In this document: piece by piece, positions 13,885 through 49,400 of the stretch
How the letters are laid out: the number at the start of each line of letters is the position of its first letter
Numbering within the stretch: position 1 is the stretch's first letter
Assembly (NCBI RefSeq): GCF_024713975.1
Contig: NC_091103.1
Span: 6,258,501-6,322,500 of the forward strand
Length of the DNA stretch: 64,000 bases
Direction of reading: 5' to 3'
DNA from: Paralichthys olivaceus
Lineage: Eukaryota; Chordata; Actinopteri; Pleuronectiformes; Paralichthyidae
The notes under the pieces: model-generated
What the model saw: the letters and a program-made list of their open reading frames with translations, nothing else
Databases searched by the model: none
What the model was told of the DNA's origin: nothing
Position numbers and translations under genes: made by a program

Positions 13885-14193
13885 CTACCTGTCCTCCGTC
13901 GTGTGCTGGAGACGAGGGAATGTGTCTGAATTCATGTGTTTGGTAAAGAGTCCGGCCTCAGTAGCACCAACTGGTAAATAATCAGGCTTGTAGACTATTT
14001 CTTTAGCAGGGTTTACAGTACAAGGTTGGATGGTGAATGAAACGTCTCTCTGAAATGATGTCATACCATTTTTATAAAAGTGTTCTTGTATGTTAACAGG
14101 ATTCATTTTTTTCTCTAGAAAAGATTGGTGTAAAATATCAGCACTGTTGTCTTTCCTGAGTCTGCTGTCAGTGCACTTCACCCGATCAGACGC
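13885..14193 (-). CDS. Candidate terminal coding exon of an unrecognised gene
   Basis: On the minus strand a splice-acceptor-like 'ctccttacag' is followed, from 14,193, by an open frame of 102 codons ending at TAG (13,887-13,885). The predicted peptide has ordinary, non-repetitive composition and ends 'FPRLQHTTEDR'. A donor-like 'ACAG|GTAGCA' also sits at the stop, so the exon could instead splice onward at 13,890 in phase 2. A possible AATAAA lies at 12,508-12,503. I do not recognise the protein. Aromatic, Pro- and Tyr-containing short motifs vaguely recall small ciliary microtubule-associated proteins, but this is only an impression. No upstream exon was found. It could also be a chance open frame. 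Confidence 0.25.
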   Translation of the reverse strand, partial: ASDRVKCTDSRLRKDNSADILHQSFLEKKMNPVNIQEHFYKNGMTSFQRDVSFTIQPCTVNPAKEIVYKPDYLPVGATEAGLFTKHMNSDTFPRLQHTTEDR

Positions 14194-14496
14194 CTGTAAG
14201 GAGCTTCACAGAGGATTTATCATATTTACACTCTAAAAAGATGTTGGTTGTAAATTTGATGTTGTGCTGGGGACTAAACCCTGGAATGTTCTGGTGTGTG
14301 ACATCTCACGGTGCGAGCCTTCGACCTGTTATATTCCTGTGTACCCTGTGTTTTACAGTAGATCATTTGACTGATTTGCTCATAGATCAAAAGACGTCTT
14401 CTACAGAAAGATTATAAAGGTATATATATATATTCATGTGCAAATTTCTTAATGTAGAGGATGGACTGTGTGTAGTGTTTTTCAAAAATCTCTGAT

Positions 14497-14875
14497 GCCT
14501 TGTCTACACTATTGCAGATATTTTTTTTGAATGGATATTTCATCAAAAAAATCTCTGTCCACACGACCTTTGTTTTACAAAACACGAGAACACAAATGCT
14601 GAAACAAGCTTGGCGCACCAGTGGGTGGTGAAGTAATGGGAAGTAAGTTGTAATGGTAAATGTAGCTGCAAACTTGTGATTAGACCAAGCAGTGCTAACC
14701 AAGTGCACAGAAACTTGTGTATAGCCGCCATTCATGTGCAAACTATACTGTGACGTAATCTTTTCCCACATGCTCTGTTTTAGTGAAACAAAATGTTGTA
14801 TGCATGTGGACGAGAGGCTCAAACGCAGAAGAAAAAGTTTGTTTTGCGAAATATCCACATTAGTGTGAACCAGGC
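14497..14875. mobile_element. MITE-like element with imperfect terminal inverted repeats
   Basis: The left arm (14,497 onward) reads 'gccttgtctacactattgca' followed by 'gatattt'. The reverse complement of the right arm (ending 14,875) reads 'gcctggttcacactaatgtg' followed by 'gatattt', so the ends form an imperfect inverted repeat of about 27 bp. The interior has no transposase. This looks like a non-autonomous DNA element. The 166-codon open frame on its minus strand is therefore not accepted as a gene. Confidence 0.6.
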
Positions 14876-16832
14876 GTGAGACTGATACTGTAATAGGTAG
14901 TTTTAACATCACTGAGTTGGTATTATCTGCCTGGCTCTGTACCGTCTGAAAAACTGGTTAATTATTATACACACTTTGCATCAAGACATAATAGCTTTGC
15001 TCCATAGTTTGGACTAAAAAAGTCTTTCTTTGAAGATTCTGTTGAAACATAGAAACATGCTTATTCTAGCCATTACACATGCAGTTAAAAAATCTTTTAA
15101 AATGAATGAAATTTTGTATATCACTTTGGCAAGGGAGCAAATAGAACATATTTTCTGCTAGTCTTATATTTGAATACTCTACCCTTGATTTTACACATTG
15201 AAAAAAAAACAACTTTTTGTTCCTTTACAAAAAAACATCTTTCTTTTTTTTTTGATATGTCACTGCACAAAAAGAGCAACAGACAACAAAATGAATTCAC
15301 AAGTCAAAAAAGATAAGCAAATGAAAAAAAAGACAAGTTGCATAATTCATTTCACATTGACAAATACAAAAGCAGACAGTAGTGGAGAGTAGTGGAGTGT
15401 TGGGATATCCGGTGCCTGATTTTACTTTGGGGAGTTCAGCCTGTGGAGCTGTAGAAGTTGTGACTCACTAATCAACGCTGGATAAATGTAAACCAAAGAA
15501 AACCGTGACACATGTACGGCCTCACACAGTTTGTGTTTCTGACCTGAATGAAACCACACATAGGAACAGTGAACATCAGTGAACCTAAACTCCTCCTGTT
15601 ACATTCAAGTAGTTTTTCTGAGAATTAACATGTGTGTGTGTGTTTGTGTGTTTGTGTGTGTGTGTGTGCGTGTGTGTGTGCGTGTGTGTGTACCATATAC
15701 TGAAAACAGTGCTCACAGTGCACAGTGCCTGTGCTCTGTGGAGATTAGATCGGTGCTGTTCTGTGCAGTGACTCCAGAAGGAGCTGCGTATATTAAAGGA
15801 CATCAGCTTGGCCTCTAAGCTCAAGGTTAGCGTTTTAAGCCTTCGCTCGGAGCACAAGCTCCCAGCAACTGAGGGAAGACAAGACTCTGCCTCTATTATT
15901 AGGCATTCTGGCGTGTCCTTCCAAGCGCGTACTGTAGACTGCACCGATCGCATTGAGCCCCATAGAAATCCTCAGAGGAATCTAAATCTGGGGATAATCA
16001 CCTGTAAGAATCACAGAGATTATGTCAGTGGGAGTGAATGGAGAAACAGAGAGTTGGGAGGAGGGGGGGGGTCCATGTTCTGGTACATCAACTGGTGCTT
16101 AAACACCTTCTGAGGATCTGGCTAACATGTGCTGTCAGTATTACTTACTGTCATGTCACTGTGTCTTCAGTACAGCCACAATGAAACCTGACTACACATT
16201 TTTCTTCTTAAAAAAATACAAAATCCAGAAACAAAGAATATAAAGATTTTACATCCAGAAAACAAAAAGGAAGTGCTATTTAAATATATAGTTTAAATTA
16301 GCTGCTTATCAATTGTATTGATTAATTTGTTGTAAAGGGAATTATATCTAGTCAATAAGTAACTAATGCAATACCTGCATTGTGGGAAATGTAGGAAGTA
16401 TAAAAACGTAAGGCAAGTTGAGAAGAAGGAAAAAGACGTTCAACTACAAATCTTTTTAAAAGGATGTTTTCTTTACATTAAGTAGCATACGATGAACTTC
16501 TGAAGCTGCAGATGAACAAGTTTGTCATGAAGATAATGTGATGAGTGAAAGCGTCATGCAGATTGAGCGAGAGCAGCATTAGTGCATGTGTGAGAATCAG
16601 ACATGTGGCAATGCTAAGCTGCTGCAGTGTTAGGCTACATAAGGTTCGCGGTGGTGAATGAGATTCTTAGCTGGCACAGCTAAATGCTCTGACCCACAGC
16701 AGTATGTTTAGACCAGGTATAAGAAACATTAGTGGGAGTTTCCTCTGTTAGCCGATGACTGATATGTACATACACCCCATCATATCTGTTTTGTGCTTGC
16801 TTCCTCTTGTCTTGACAATAGAATGCTGGTCT

Positions 16833-16901
<69 letters not shown>

Positions 16902-18996
16902 ATATCAGTTAAATAATTGAATTTCTTTGAAGGGTACCACACACAGTCCACTCAACGGTCCCTGTATGTGGTTTCACTGCAGCCTCACATTTTGGTAGTT
17001 TTCAGTGAGTCCATGAACGTGGCCTTTATCCCAAAGTGAGTTCCTTCAGTCCACCACTCTGCCACTCGTCTGCATTATTCAAGGTGCAGCACTCTCGATC
17101 ATCATTATCTTTTTCTACTTCTTTCATGTCATTCTTTTACTTTTCTCTTACAAGGCATGCATTCTGAAATCCAGTCAGGAAAGAAATGCAAAATGAAAAC
17201 CACTGACAAGAAAAATAAACCCACAACTGTCCCGAGAGAGTAAACTACTCATTGGTTACACAGCTTCATCGAGAAACATTGCTCCGTGTAAACATGCCTT
17301 TTTCAAAACGGCTCACAGGCATTAATTGCCCGAAGCCGTGCAGCTGATTTTGAAGAAAAGCAAAGATGTCTGAAGGAAACACTCGGCTGCTTTGCTCTGC
17401 ATTCTGAATGCAGTGGATTCACAACTGCACTTGTGGCTTCCAAGATTGTTGCAAAGAAAAGAAAAATCAGCTGCACAGCCTCAAAATGCTTCAAAACAAA
17501 GCTCACAACTTGTCCCTTCCCACCCCTCACATGTCATTAATCAGTTCCATCGGTGAAAAACGCTTTAAACGAAACTAAAAATGGAAAAAAAGACAAATAG
17601 TTTTTTACATGTGAAAAAACAGCAACATGACGTCCCAACCAGCCCACCTGCAAAGATAAATAAATCTATTTGGATATACTCTATTTGGATAAATGGAGAA
17701 ATAATATTACCATGTTATACTCTATGCAACTTAAGGATGGCACCGTCGCTTTCTCAAAAAAAAAATCATGATTCATGGTGTTAAACTTTATAAAATTTGT
17801 TTGAAGTTGTAATCAGTCTGCCTCCTCCACGAGCTCCCTTCTTCTTTCTGTCCCCCTCTCCGTTATCTCTCAACACACTGGAATGCTGGAACGAGGGACG
17901 TTTGGTTTGTGCTTCTGGAGACACTGACGTTTACACGTTGTTTGTTCATTTGTTCGTTAGTTCCTCTCCAGAGTTTACGTAGCAGGAGTGCAGCGAGGGT
18001 CATTACTGTCATCCCGAGCCCCAGGGGACTATGTAGCTGCCAACCGTGGAGCAGGGAAAGTGAGAGATAGAGGAGAGGGAAGTGTTTATGGTACTCGCTC
18101 TTGTTTGTGTTAATATCATCTTTTGCCAAGAGACAAAACATAAACGTCGTCAGTCTTTTTCTCTTGGTTTTGGCTCGTGACAGTGTTCCAGCAGAGGTGA
18201 GGCTGACACTGATCAGAGGCAGCTCCGTCTGTCTTGGCTTCAATTTTACCTCCAGTCTTCAGCGAGGGGAGGAAGCAAAAAAAGAAAAGTTTCCTCTGCT
18301 CCCTCCCTCCCCCCTTCTTTCATATGTTTTCCCAGAGTGTGATGCCTCCCTCCTACTCTTTCTCACTCAATAATTTGCCTTCGAGTCTGTCATGGCTTTG
18401 ACAGTTCTTCCGTTTACTCTTTTAATGATGTTGCCGCTTGTCCTCTCTGTCCCACCCCTTGTCCTGTCCTCCCTTTTTCACTGAGGCTGACACAGTCCAG
18501 AAGAAAAGCACCATGGGATGCATCAAACTGCCATTGTCCTCCAAAATCCCCAAAGAAACCTAAACAGCATCTCATCAGTCCTCATCTCTCTTCCCCTCTT
18601 CTTTCTCTTCTCTCAAGTCCTGCCCTCTCCAGCCTCTTGAGGATTTAATTCCTCCAATTAAAAGAAACGAGGGTCAGAGGAGAAGGTAATTAATTAAAAA
18701 AGACAAAAGTAGAAAATGGAATAGCTCCCCAGGAGACCAGAATCATATTCGTATGCAGAGAACTTTTTGTCCCCTCTTATGCTCATTTTCATTTTCTTCT
18801 TCTTCTACTCTCTCCAGACCTACAAAGTCGAAGAGTCAGAGGTTTGGTCTTCTCCCATTGTGTTTCATTCCATCATCACAGAGGAGAGGTCATCTTGTTT
18901 CGACCTCCACGCTGTCGTCATTAAATTAAAATCAAAATTAATTCATTCTCTCTCGTGCACATTCATCCACTCCTCCTCGTTTTCTTCTCTTCACGG
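14876..18996. other. Region downstream of gjd2, includes its 3' UTR
   Basis: The gjd2 message runs leftwards into this interval from its stop codon at 18,997. A weak ATTAAA on the minus strand at 18,649-18,644 would give a 3' UTR of about 350 nt, but other ends are possible. The remainder holds short A-runs, an interrupted TG tract at about 15,630-15,690, and no recognised gene. Open frames at 15,585-15,953 and 17,863-18,243 match nothing known to me. Confidence 0.4.
16835..16899. repeat. (TG)n microsatellite
   Basis: About 32 uninterrupted TG units. Confidence 0.97.
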
Positions 18997-43127
<24,131 letters not shown>

Positions 43128-43128
43128 C

Positions 43129-43199
<71 letters not shown>
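43128..43199. repeat. Compound (CT)n(AC)n microsatellite
   Basis: About 11 CT units run directly into about 24 AC units. Confidence 0.96.
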
Positions 43200-43202
<3 letters not shown>

Positions 43203-43619
43203 GTTAAAATATACAGTGTGATGAGTGTTTAGCACTGATTCAGCTATGCAAATTTCAGACTGTTGTAGTCCGACAATAATGTGATCACAAAGATATTGAG
43301 TGTACAACAATATTCAAGAGTAAGAAACCAACTCATACTCAACAGTTGAACAGATGGAATCAGCAGGCATCTGAAGTTTTCACTAGGAAGCCGACTTGAC
43401 GGGCTATAATTCAAATTTTTAACATTGTAAATTGACAATTATCGGCCCACGCTGCAGTTCCCTGAGCTCCACCGAGCTGGTAAGCACCTTTCAGCTTATT
43501 GTTATGGTTTTACAGCCCACAACTCTCTCTCGCTTTGTCATTTTCAGCCACAACTAAGACTGCTAAGACCCAATAGTCCCCTTAAATTCAATTAAGATGC
43601 ACCAAGATGCACAAACCCT

Positions 43620-43890
43620 TAGAAATCAGTTCCCCATATGTGCCTGATCTTTTTTTAAAATCAAGATCCATTAATTATTACATTCAGAAAACAATGAAAA
43701 AAAAGTGAAAAAAAATCTGGATCTGCCCTCTGATCTGGATCCACACCAAAATTTTATGGGTTCTTCCGAGACCCCTACCACATCATTCCATTAAGTTTCA
43801 TGGGACTCCACTAATTTGATTTTGTGTAAACCTGCTCATAAACAAACATAAACAAACAAACCTACAAACCTACAAACCTACAAACCTCCT
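43620..43890. repeat. Interspersed teleost repeat with 'gatctggatcc' core (copy 3), ending in a short tandem repeat
   Basis: The blocks are 'gatctggatccacaccaaaa', 'accacatcattccattaagt' and 'ttcatgggactccactaat', followed by 'aaacaaac' runs. The tail at about 43,859-43,888 is an 8-bp tandem repeat of 'acctacaa'. It belongs with the copies at 3,930 and 32,281. Confidence 0.7.
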
Positions 43891-44248
43891 TGGTGAAGGT
43901 AACATGGTGATCTGATCACAAGTTGACTGCTCTGAGTCTGTGTGTGTTCACACCTGGCATTAACATGTGGGCCCCCATTGTGTCTCCTAATCAGATCTCA
44001 CTTCCACACCCTATATGCAAATAAACACATACATCATTTCCACTCGCAAAGATGTCATGCAACAAGGAGAGAGAGAAGAAACCAAAATAACTCAAGGCAG
44101 AGCAAATCCCTTCTGTTGTTGTTGTTCTGAATAAATCTTACTGCTCTGTGGATAACTTCAGATAGGTTCACAAAAAAATCTGTCATCTTTCGGAGGTTGA
44201 AAAAATAAATCAGCTATGACTGTTGGTGAGTTACAAACAACATTTCTC

Positions 44249-44601
44249 TTAAAGGTTCAGTGTGTAGAATTCAGTGACATCTAGTGGACAGGTTGCATGT
44301 TGCAGCTGAATACCCCTCACCTCACTCTCCTCTTCCAAACATGAGAGAGAACCTGTGGTAGCTTCAGTCGTCATAAAAACTCAAAAGGTGTTTAGTTTGT
44401 CCAGTCTGGGCTACTGTCAAAAACATGGTGGTCTCTGTGGAGAGGACCCACTCCTCCTAAATATAAAGTATTTAAACATAAAGGGCTCGAGAAAACAACA
44501 AGTTGTATAATTTAGATGAGTGAAAACATCACAAGGATTAATTTATATTCAAATTCTGCCAATAGATCCTTTCACTTAAATCTTACACACTGAACCTTTA
44601 A
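44249..44601. mobile_element. MITE with terminal inverted repeats
   Basis: The left end reads 'ttaaaggttcagtgtgtaga' and the reverse complement of the right end reads 'ttaaaggttcagtgtgtaag', an inverted repeat of about 18-25 bp. The 353-bp body includes 'gacatctagtgg' and 'ttgcatgttgcagctgaata', blocks of a common percomorph element, and has no transposase frame. A TA or TTAA target duplication is possible but merges with the repeat end. Confidence 0.8.
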
Positions 44602-44775
44602 TAATAATAATTCATGAAATAGCTGTGAACACATTAATTGATGTTTGGTTATGCTGGAATGTGAATGACCTCGGTGAGCTTCCAACACGGGATGTAAGAC
44701 ATTCACAGGGACACTGGGCCACCGTGCAGAAGCCTGTCTCTTTGCAGCGAACCAACTTAAGATCACATGAAAATA

Positions 44776-44818
<43 letters not shown>

Positions 44819-46351
44819 ACTCTCACACAAACACAGTTGCGTCGTCATGCAGTGCAGCTCAGTGTTTTAGTGGCTTCGTGTGTCACTCCAGGGCTCCCCA
44901 GACTGGAAGAGTAGTAATCTACTCTGAAGGATGTAATGAGTGACCGCAGCGGCGTGCATGCACACGCACGAGCACACATAATCCCTCCCACCCCATGCCA
45001 AGGCAATCTGGCAGCATTGTGCCTCACACGTGAAGAGGGTAGATGTAAAGGAGGGGTGGGGGATTGAGGGAATAACACAGATGAGCAGGCTGCATTGTGT
45101 GGCAGTAGTGCTCAAGAAAACACAGAGATTATTCCTTCAACCTTCTAACATCCGGTGACTTTCATTGACTCAATCTAGGGGTGGAGAACCCACTCACTAG
45201 ACACTGAGAGGGATGGCGCAATATGATTAATAAAAATTCAAAAGCAATTAGAAATAGCATGTTCTATTTTTTAGTCCTCATGACCACTAAACTGATTATG
45301 ACAAATTAGCAACAGCATCAGTGTAATAGGGTTCTCTGCCAATTGGTCTGTCAAGTGGTTAAACCACCTCGGTCCAGAGTCTAGAATCTCAGCGACTTTA
45401 GGACTTACTGTCTCTAAAGTGGTGCTGACATTCATGATCCTCAGAGGATGAAAACTTCTGATTTAAATGATCCCCAACATGGACTGTATATACATGTCTG
45501 GAAAAGTGAAGCTAATACTTAGGTGACTGAATCATGTCTTCTCTCGAATTACTATATCATCATCATCCTTCATATTTTTCATCTTCTATGGTATCTTTTA
45601 GATTTATAAATGTTACATAAATGTATCATACATTGAATTTGCATCAATATTTAATACTCACTAGAGACACGGATGTTGACTGTTTGAGGATTCACATATA
45701 AATACACATCTACTCTATAGACATGTGTATTTTAATGTATTCTGTAATAAACCTTATAAATCCAGAGATCACTGAGGTTCTTTGGTGACAAACTGCAGTA
45801 GTTGGCACAAAGACATTGATGTGTTGCAGATATTGGGAGGTGGTCTCATGCAGATCCACTTTGTCTTGACGAGGGGAGGTCCACTGATTTAGGCATCTCG
45901 GTGGATGGGTGTGTGAAGGGGCTCTGTGGACCCTTAAAATGTAAAGTTTACATTTTCACTGATACAGATAAGGAGCTTTGGCGTAGCTCCAGGCACCATG
46001 AGACTGTGTGTGTGTTTGTCCCTGTTCACACCAGCAGGGCACTGAAAGCAATTATGGTTTTAAGCAGCAGGTTGGAATCAATTATTACATATCGACTGCT
46101 GCTTTCCTCAAAGGGGAATAAGTATTATGTCTATTGGACTTTACTTAATCAAATCATCTGTTGTGGATATTTAAAATTGCCTGACAGCTACACTGATTGC
46201 ATTAGTCTGAGTCATGGCATTCAAAGTAGACACAGAGGTCAGTAGATATAAGAAACACTGGAATCTGAATTTAACTGTATATGTATAGAGACTGCAGGAT
46301 ACATATGACTGTTAGACATAAACCACTCCCCAACACATTTAGTTTTTTTTT
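44602..46351. other. Intergenic, between the MITE and the nop53 3' end
   Basis: A (CT)n microsatellite lies at 44,781-44,818. The remainder is AT-rich with no recognised gene; the open frame at 45,901-46,245 matches nothing I know. Confidence 0.45.
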
Positions 46352-46357
46352 TTTAAT
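46352..46357 (-). terminator. nop53: Likely nop53 polyadenylation signal
   Basis: The minus strand has ATTAAA followed by an A-run, about 145 nt past the nop53 stop codon. It is a plausible but unproven cleavage signal. Confidence 0.4.
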
Positions 46358-46499
46358 TATAAGTTGTAATTGTCTGAAAAGGACAAGCAGGAAATCAACA
46401 GTTATTACATTGTATATACACAGTTCCATCATGTTGCACTTGTGGCTTTAAGCGTCGCCCAGCTTCTCGTGTTCGGCTCCTGTGGTTTGTGGGTCGGCA

Positions 46500-49400
46500 C
46501 TAAGTGATCTCCTTAAAAGCCCTCTTCTCCACATACTTCAGCTTGAGTCTCCTCTTGAACCTAAGAGACGGGGGCAGGGTGGAAACGTACATGTTCATCA
46601 ATACACACCTCACCAATCTGTTCATCGCTGAGCGTCTTTGATGAGCTGTTACATAACAAGTCCTTACTTGGCTCTTTCTCTGGGTTCAATCAGGTTCCTC
46701 TTCTGCAGACTCTTGAAGCGGTCCTTGAGGACGCTGCCCTCTGGCTGCAGAGTGGCGGCATTACAAGAGACGGGAAGGGACAAGTCCAGATAAATCCACG
46801 AGATGCACATGTGACACAATATCCAATTCCCACCCAAATTACAAAAATCCTTTCACACCATAAAAACTGATTTAAGCATTATCCGAGGACATAATGACAG
46901 GAGATAACAGAAGAGACAGGAATTTTCCACTGGCAATTACATCAAATGAAACTATACTTGTCCCTTGAGGGAAAGTGGGTCGTCAGAGTATTAAAGAATA
47001 GGATAAGGCTTAGAATAAGACAATAGAGAGTACTGAAGATAATACACCAACTAAATGAAGCAAAAGTAATTACAGATTAAGACGCTATATCCTAACATGC
47101 AAAGGTCAAAGCGGGGATAAGTAAGAGTTGGATGACGTACCTTGAGTTGTCGCAGGGAGCCGGCCAGCTCGTCACTCAACTGAACCTCCATGTCCTGAGG
47201 CTGGAACCTGCAAATCAGAAAAAAAAGGAGATTGTTAAACATTGTGGTCATGAAAAGGTCTGTTCACATTCTGCCCCCTGCAGAAACAACCACATGTAAA
47301 GCTTCATGTTAATGCTGCTATGTTTTGTTTCCTCCCATTTTTGGAGTTTAGCACTATGCTATGGACCAAAAGTCAGGATATCTCCACCTCGGCTCTATTT
47401 ATTTTGACCATTCTTTTTTATTTCGTCTGTTATGACTTGCTTCACTTTATGAAAGTGCAATACTTAATCACTGGAGAACCCCTTTAACACACAGGAACAT
47501 GTAATGGGAGAGCGTTATGTGTACTTGAGTTTGCCGAGGCGTCTGGGCTGGCTTTTCTCAGCTTCCTGGTTGGCCTTGCGTAGTTTCTGTTTTTCGTCTG
47601 TACTCTGTTCCTGCTGTTTGACAGACGCCTTAATGGAGCGAAGCTGGAAGAGCTGCTGTCGCTGGTCAGTCTCCCGTCTGTTGGTGAGCCGCAGTTGCTC
47701 CTGGGGTGGGAAGAGGAAGACGAACAGTCAGGTAGACAATCAGATGATGAGTAGATAAACAACAAGCAGCATCTTTCTGAGGGACTTGGAAGTTATTTCA
47801 AACCTCAAACTGTTTTTTTTAAGACATTTTAAATGGAACCTATGTCTGGAGTTGAAAATGAAAGCTCACTTTTTTGCTCTCTGTTATCATCTGTCCTGAG
47901 TGATCCCATGACAAGTGGTCAGCTTAAGGTTTAGTTAAGTTTATTATTGAATTTATCTGATTATTTTCATGATTTCATCTATGAAATTGTCAAAACAAAC
48001 TGTGGAATATGTCAGTTTCCCAGAACATGGGGTGGGTGTTCCAGTGAGTATGGTTTTGTTGAACCCACAGCCTAAAAGCCCAAAGATATTTAAATTACAA
48101 GACGTTTGTGAAAATTACCAGAGTAGGTGCAGATACATTTTATTTCGATCACCTAAGTACTTCTCCTCACTTTTCGGGTTAAGGAGTCCTGAACATATCT
48201 GCAGTGTTTCACTCAGATTAATCATCTTATCAAAAAGCTTCATTACTTTACAGAATATGTGATTTTTTCCAGACAAGTAGAACATAAATAAAATTCATCC
48301 TGCAGTTGCCTTCTACACTGTTGCTCCTTGACATAATCAGAGGAACAGAACCTTCACTTGCATGAAACAGGAAGTTACTGATCCTTAAAAAGTATGTAAA
48401 AGTATATATTGAGAATGTACCTTTATTTTTTCTGCCTTTTCTTTCTTCCTCTGTCTCTCAGTCTTTTTTTGTGCCAGTGAGATGGCTCCGACTATTGCAT
48501 CCTCCTCTTCCTCGTTAGGTGGTGTTTCTTCTTCATCCTCCTCTTCTTCTACCAGACCTTCCACCTCTTCTTGTAAGATCGTGTCCTGCAGAACACACAG
48601 ACGCTTGTTAGGTCAGAGACTAGATCAGAGTTTCTGCTGCATTTAGAATGAATCAGAAAACGAAGGCAGAGCTGGCATGATCATCTTTACCACTGTGGCT
48701 GTGTCCTCTTTGTTGACGGCCAGCTGTCTCTCTAATTTGTCTTCCTCCTTTTTTTTCTTAACCTCCACCTCATGGGCGTCCTTCAGCAAGGCCTGGGTTC
48801 AGAGTGGAGGAGAACAGTCAGTTCATTCAGCACAAAAACAAACAATGTGTAACTCATGGGACATGCTTCTTAAAACATTGATCATACTTCGGGCAGATGT
48901 GGACTTAATTGAATTGATTGTACAGCTGGGGTGTGTGTATGTGTGTGTACTAGAGATGCGCTGATCAGCTCTGATGACATCCAAATCTGTACGTACGCTT
49001 GACTCATCTGCCCATCACCCACCCGCAGGAATTATTGTCTCAAATTTAGAGACCTGCACCCACATGAAAATTCCACCCCACCTCTACTGGTGATAATATG
49101 GAAACATATTACACTTAAGATGCCTGGTTTTACACACACTGTCGTTATTAGTCAATATAAACATGGACCTATTTCCGTGCACCATGTGTGTCATTTGGTA
49201 TTTTGTTGACAGGATGCCTGTAATGCGCGCATCACTTGCGTGTATGCACACAGGTTCCAGTTACCTGGTGGGAAAAGAAGTCTGGGTTGTAGGATCCTCC
49301 TGGGGCGATGACCTCCACAGCAGGGAGGACAGACGGCTTCTCGTTCAACTTCTCTGGACGCTGACAAAACGGATGAAAGCACAATAGTCACATTCAAAGC

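Noticed and set aside
14412..14912. 166-codon minus-strand open frame
   Set aside because: It spans a MITE-like element with inverted ends (14,497-14,875), has no start context or splice support and matches no recognised protein.
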